NCBI GenBank assembly: GCA_937897535.1
Contig: CALCQB010000282.1
Span: 1-20,962 of the forward strand
DNA length: 20,962 bases
Direction: 5' to 3'
Source: an uncultured Novosphingobium sp.
GTDB taxonomy: Bacteria > Pseudomonadota > Alphaproteobacteria > Sphingomonadales > Sphingomonadaceae
The position numbers were made by a program, and so were the translations under genes. Positions 19,980-20,962 of this stretch are shown one piece after another. Below the pieces are notes generated by a model. The model saw only the letters and a list, made by a program, of their open reading frames with translations. It was not told the origin of the DNA and made no database searches. The first letter of the stretch is position 1; each line of letters opens with the position of its first letter.

Positions 19980-19999
19980 CCCTCCCATCCTGGGGAGGG
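19980..19999 (-). promoter_or_regulatory. Hairpin in the glnB-glnA spacer
   Basis: CCCTCCC (19980-19986) pairs with GGGAGGG (19993-19999) around a six-base loop. It lies 20 bases upstream of the glnA ATG on the transcribed strand. It could stabilise the glnA message after processing or partly attenuate readthrough from glnB. The spacing leaves the glnA ribosome site free. Confidence 0.4.
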
Positions 20000-20053
20000 G
20001 TTAGGGTTTGGTTGTCTGGGTGGGTTCGGGCCGCGACCGTCTCCCGGGGAAAA

Positions 20054-20392
20054 TCAGATTGCGTCGTTGTCACGCTCGCCGGTGCGGATCCGCAGCGCGC
20101 TTTCGACCGCAAACACGAAAATCTTGCCGTCGCCGATCCGGCCGGTCTGCGCGGCGGCGGCAATCGCTTCGACCGTGCGTTCAGCGAGGGCATCGGGAAC
20201 GACGACTTCAAGCTTCACCTTGGGCAGGAAATCGACGACATATTCGGCGCCGCGATACAGTTCGGTATGGCCCTTCTGGCGGCCAAAGCCCTTGGCTTCG
20301 GTTACGGTGATGCCGGATACGCCCACTTCGTGCAGCGCTTCCTTCACCTCGTCCAGCTTGAACGGCTTGATGATGGCTTCGATCTTTTTCAC
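20054..20392 (-). CDS. glnB: Nitrogen regulatory protein PII
   Basis: A 112-residue protein of exactly the canonical PII length. It begins (V/M)KKIEAIIKPFKLDEVKEAL and has the T-loop HTELYRGAEYVVDFLPK with the uridylylation target Y51, and the B-loop TGRIGDGKIFV that binds ATP/ADP. PII senses 2-oxoglutarate and energy state and, with glutamine through GlnD, controls GlnE and NtrB. The start is a GTG at 20392, fixed by family length. The ribosome site is weak (GCAGG eight bases upstream), so translation may depend on the structured leader upstream. With glnA next in line it is GlnB rather than the amtB-linked GlnK. Confidence 0.96.
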   Translation of the reverse strand: MKKIEAIIKPFKLDEVKEALHEVGVSGITVTEAKGFGRQKGHTELYRGAEYVVDFLPKVKLEVVVPDALAERTVEAIAAAAQTGRIGDGKIFVFAVESALRIRTGERDNDAI

Positions 20393-20460
20393 GTTATACC
20401 TGCTTCTTGGTCCGGACCGGACCGGTTGAAACACGTCCGGATTTGCTGTCCCCGACATAC
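20393..20460 (-). promoter_or_regulatory. Structured glnB leader with repeated GGACCG/TCCGGAC elements
   Basis: GGTCCGGACC (20409-20418) is a perfect 10-bp palindrome, continued by a tandem GGACCGG unit to 20425. A third related element GTCCGGA sits at 20435-20441. On the transcribed strand TCCGGAC from 20441 can pair with GTCCGGA nearer the start codon, or the palindrome can fold on itself, so two exclusive folds exist 17-50 bases before the GTG. Confidence 0.4.
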
Positions 20461-20462
20461 GT

Positions 20463-20479
20463 ATCAAGAATCATGCCAA
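20463..20479 (-). promoter_or_regulatory. Candidate sigma-54 promoter of glnB-glnA
   Basis: The minus strand reads TTGGCATGATTCTTGAT, close to the sigma-54 consensus TTGGCACG-N4-TTGCA. The invariant GG and the downstream G are ten bases apart as required. The -12 GC is GA here, which would weaken it. It lies about 70 bases upstream of the glnB start, and nitrogen genes are classic sigma-54/NtrC targets. Confidence 0.4.
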
Positions 20480-20772
20480 GGTTTGCGCACCGGGCCTAGA
20501 CAATCGCGGAACAAACCGAAAGGGCGGATTCGCAAGAATGGAATCATTTTTAACCCGCCTCGGCAATAAATATGCCGCAGTTCTAATGGTTTATTGCCCA
20601 AATTTTCAGCAGGGTGGTGCTTAATAATTGGGCAGCAACGTTGTGACGGGCTTAGTTTGTTGCGGTCAATTCGCGCAGGCCAGGTTGGCCCACGGCCACA
20701 AGCGCGGCGGCGCAGGAATGCACAGCCGGGATTATGGTTGCGAAGTGACTGGAAACAAACGTGAGCTGCGAA
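20480..20772. other. Non-coding AT-richer region with overlapping inverted repeats
   Basis: No credible gene is seen in these 293 bases. GGCAATAAA (20562-20570) is exactly complementary to TTTATTGCC (20590-20598), 19 bases apart. TGCCCAA (20595-20601) overlaps the second arm and is complementary to TTGGGCA (20628-20634). The two stems share the bases TGCC and so exclude each other. This could be an untranslated leader, a small RNA or a decayed element; the direction of transcription is unknown. Confidence 0.4.
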
Positions 20773-20961
20773 TTACAGCACCAGCCCGGCGGTCTCGCGG
20801 TCGATGCGGTGCAGGGCCACCAGGTCGGCGTTGCCCGTGCGGCGGATCAAGCGCGCAAGCAGCGTTTCATGCACGTGCGCGCCGCTGGGAATCACCGGCA
20901 GAAAGTGCGGCTTGTCGGCAACAAGAAGATGCTCGTCGAGGTGCAGCACGGTCTCTTCGAA
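20773..20961 (-). pseudogene. RluA-family pseudouridine synthase, truncated after the catalytic motif (5' end outside window)
   Basis: The minus-strand frame entering from the window edge encodes 62 residues ending at a TAA (20773-20775). The sequence includes DEHLLVADKPHFLPVIPSG, ETLLARLIRRTGNADLVALH and HRIDRETAGLVL. HRIDRETAGL is the active-site motif of RluA/RsuA-type pseudouridine synthases, the Asp being the nucleophile. Normal enzymes continue for more than 100 residues past this point (typically with LFS and the rest of the catalytic domain). Here the frame stops right after GLVL, and no continuation is visible in the following 290 bases. I conclude that the gene is broken by truncation or rearrangement; a frameshift or base error at the window edge cannot be excluded. 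Confidence 0.7.
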
Positions 20962-20962
20962 C

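Noticed and set aside
18796..20004. Long plus-strand open frame (about 400 codons) across glnA
   Set aside because: It is antisense to glnA, has low-complexity charged translation without motifs, and is explained by high GC third positions of glnA.
1..20962. CRISPR arrays, tRNA or rRNA genes, insertion sequences
   Set aside because: No regularly spaced repeats, no cloverleaf-like sequence, and no transposase motif was seen on either strand by eye.

Overview
The window looks like chromosomal DNA of a high-GC alphaproteobacterium, most probably a member of the Sphingomonadales. The grounds are the tatB-tatC context, the glnB-glnA pair, a bacterial Bpt-type aminoacyl transferase, dense ATGA/TGATG start-stop overlaps and protein sequences typical of Novosphingobium/Erythrobacter/Sphingomonas relatives. 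This placement rests on recognising families, not on a search.

Layout. (1) 1-1045, plus: end of tatB, then tatC. (2) 1029-3592, minus: a coupled pair, a beta-hydroxyacid dehydrogenase followed by a secreted YtcJ-like amidohydrolase. (3) 3694-4932, plus: PLP threonine dehydratase with a C-terminal ACT domain. (4) 4950-8247, minus: a tandem array of TIR-domain proteins, two complete (TIR + TolB-like region + TPR) and one reduced to its first 17 codons, linked by ATGA overlaps. (5) 8580-9434, plus: bpt. (6) 9472-12265, minus: an arsenic operon arsR-arsI-arsC-aqpS followed by a membrane protein, controlled from a striking 54-bp near-perfect palindrome that also contains the arsR start. (7) 12333-13790, minus: a Tat-exported S41-type peptidase. 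(8) 13855-16727: a fragment of an aldehyde dehydrogenase gene, a TPR-2-oxoglutarate oxygenase gene (plus) and an intact aldehyde dehydrogenase (minus); the fragment matches part of the intact gene. (9) 16804-17394, minus: a GH24 lysozyme. (10) 17567-18411, plus: a small XRE regulator translationally coupled to a six-helix membrane protein, with a duplicated 16-bp motif in its promoter. (11) 18550-20392, minus: glnB-glnA, the nitrogen assimilation pair, with a candidate sigma-54 promoter. (12) 20393-20962: a non-coding region with overlapping inverted repeats, then the truncated end of an RluA-type pseudouridine synthase.

How the genes work together. The core cell functions are protein export (Tat), nitrogen control (PII and glutamine synthetase), amino acid metabolism and N-end-rule tagging. 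The ars operon reads as a self-contained organoarsenical and arsenate module: ArsI would break the C-As bond of trivalent methylarsenicals, ArsC would reduce arsenate, and AqpS would let arsenite out, with no ArsB or Acr3 pump in view. The TIR array is the part most likely to hold a poorly described system. Its members share a near-identical TIR module but have diverged bodies, and the array shows a third, decayed copy. Several small structured non-coding elements (ars palindrome, aldehyde dehydrogenase operator-like palindrome, XRE repeat pair, glnB leader, and the 20562-20634 stem-loops) are described separately. No tRNA, rRNA, CRISPR array or insertion sequence was recognised.
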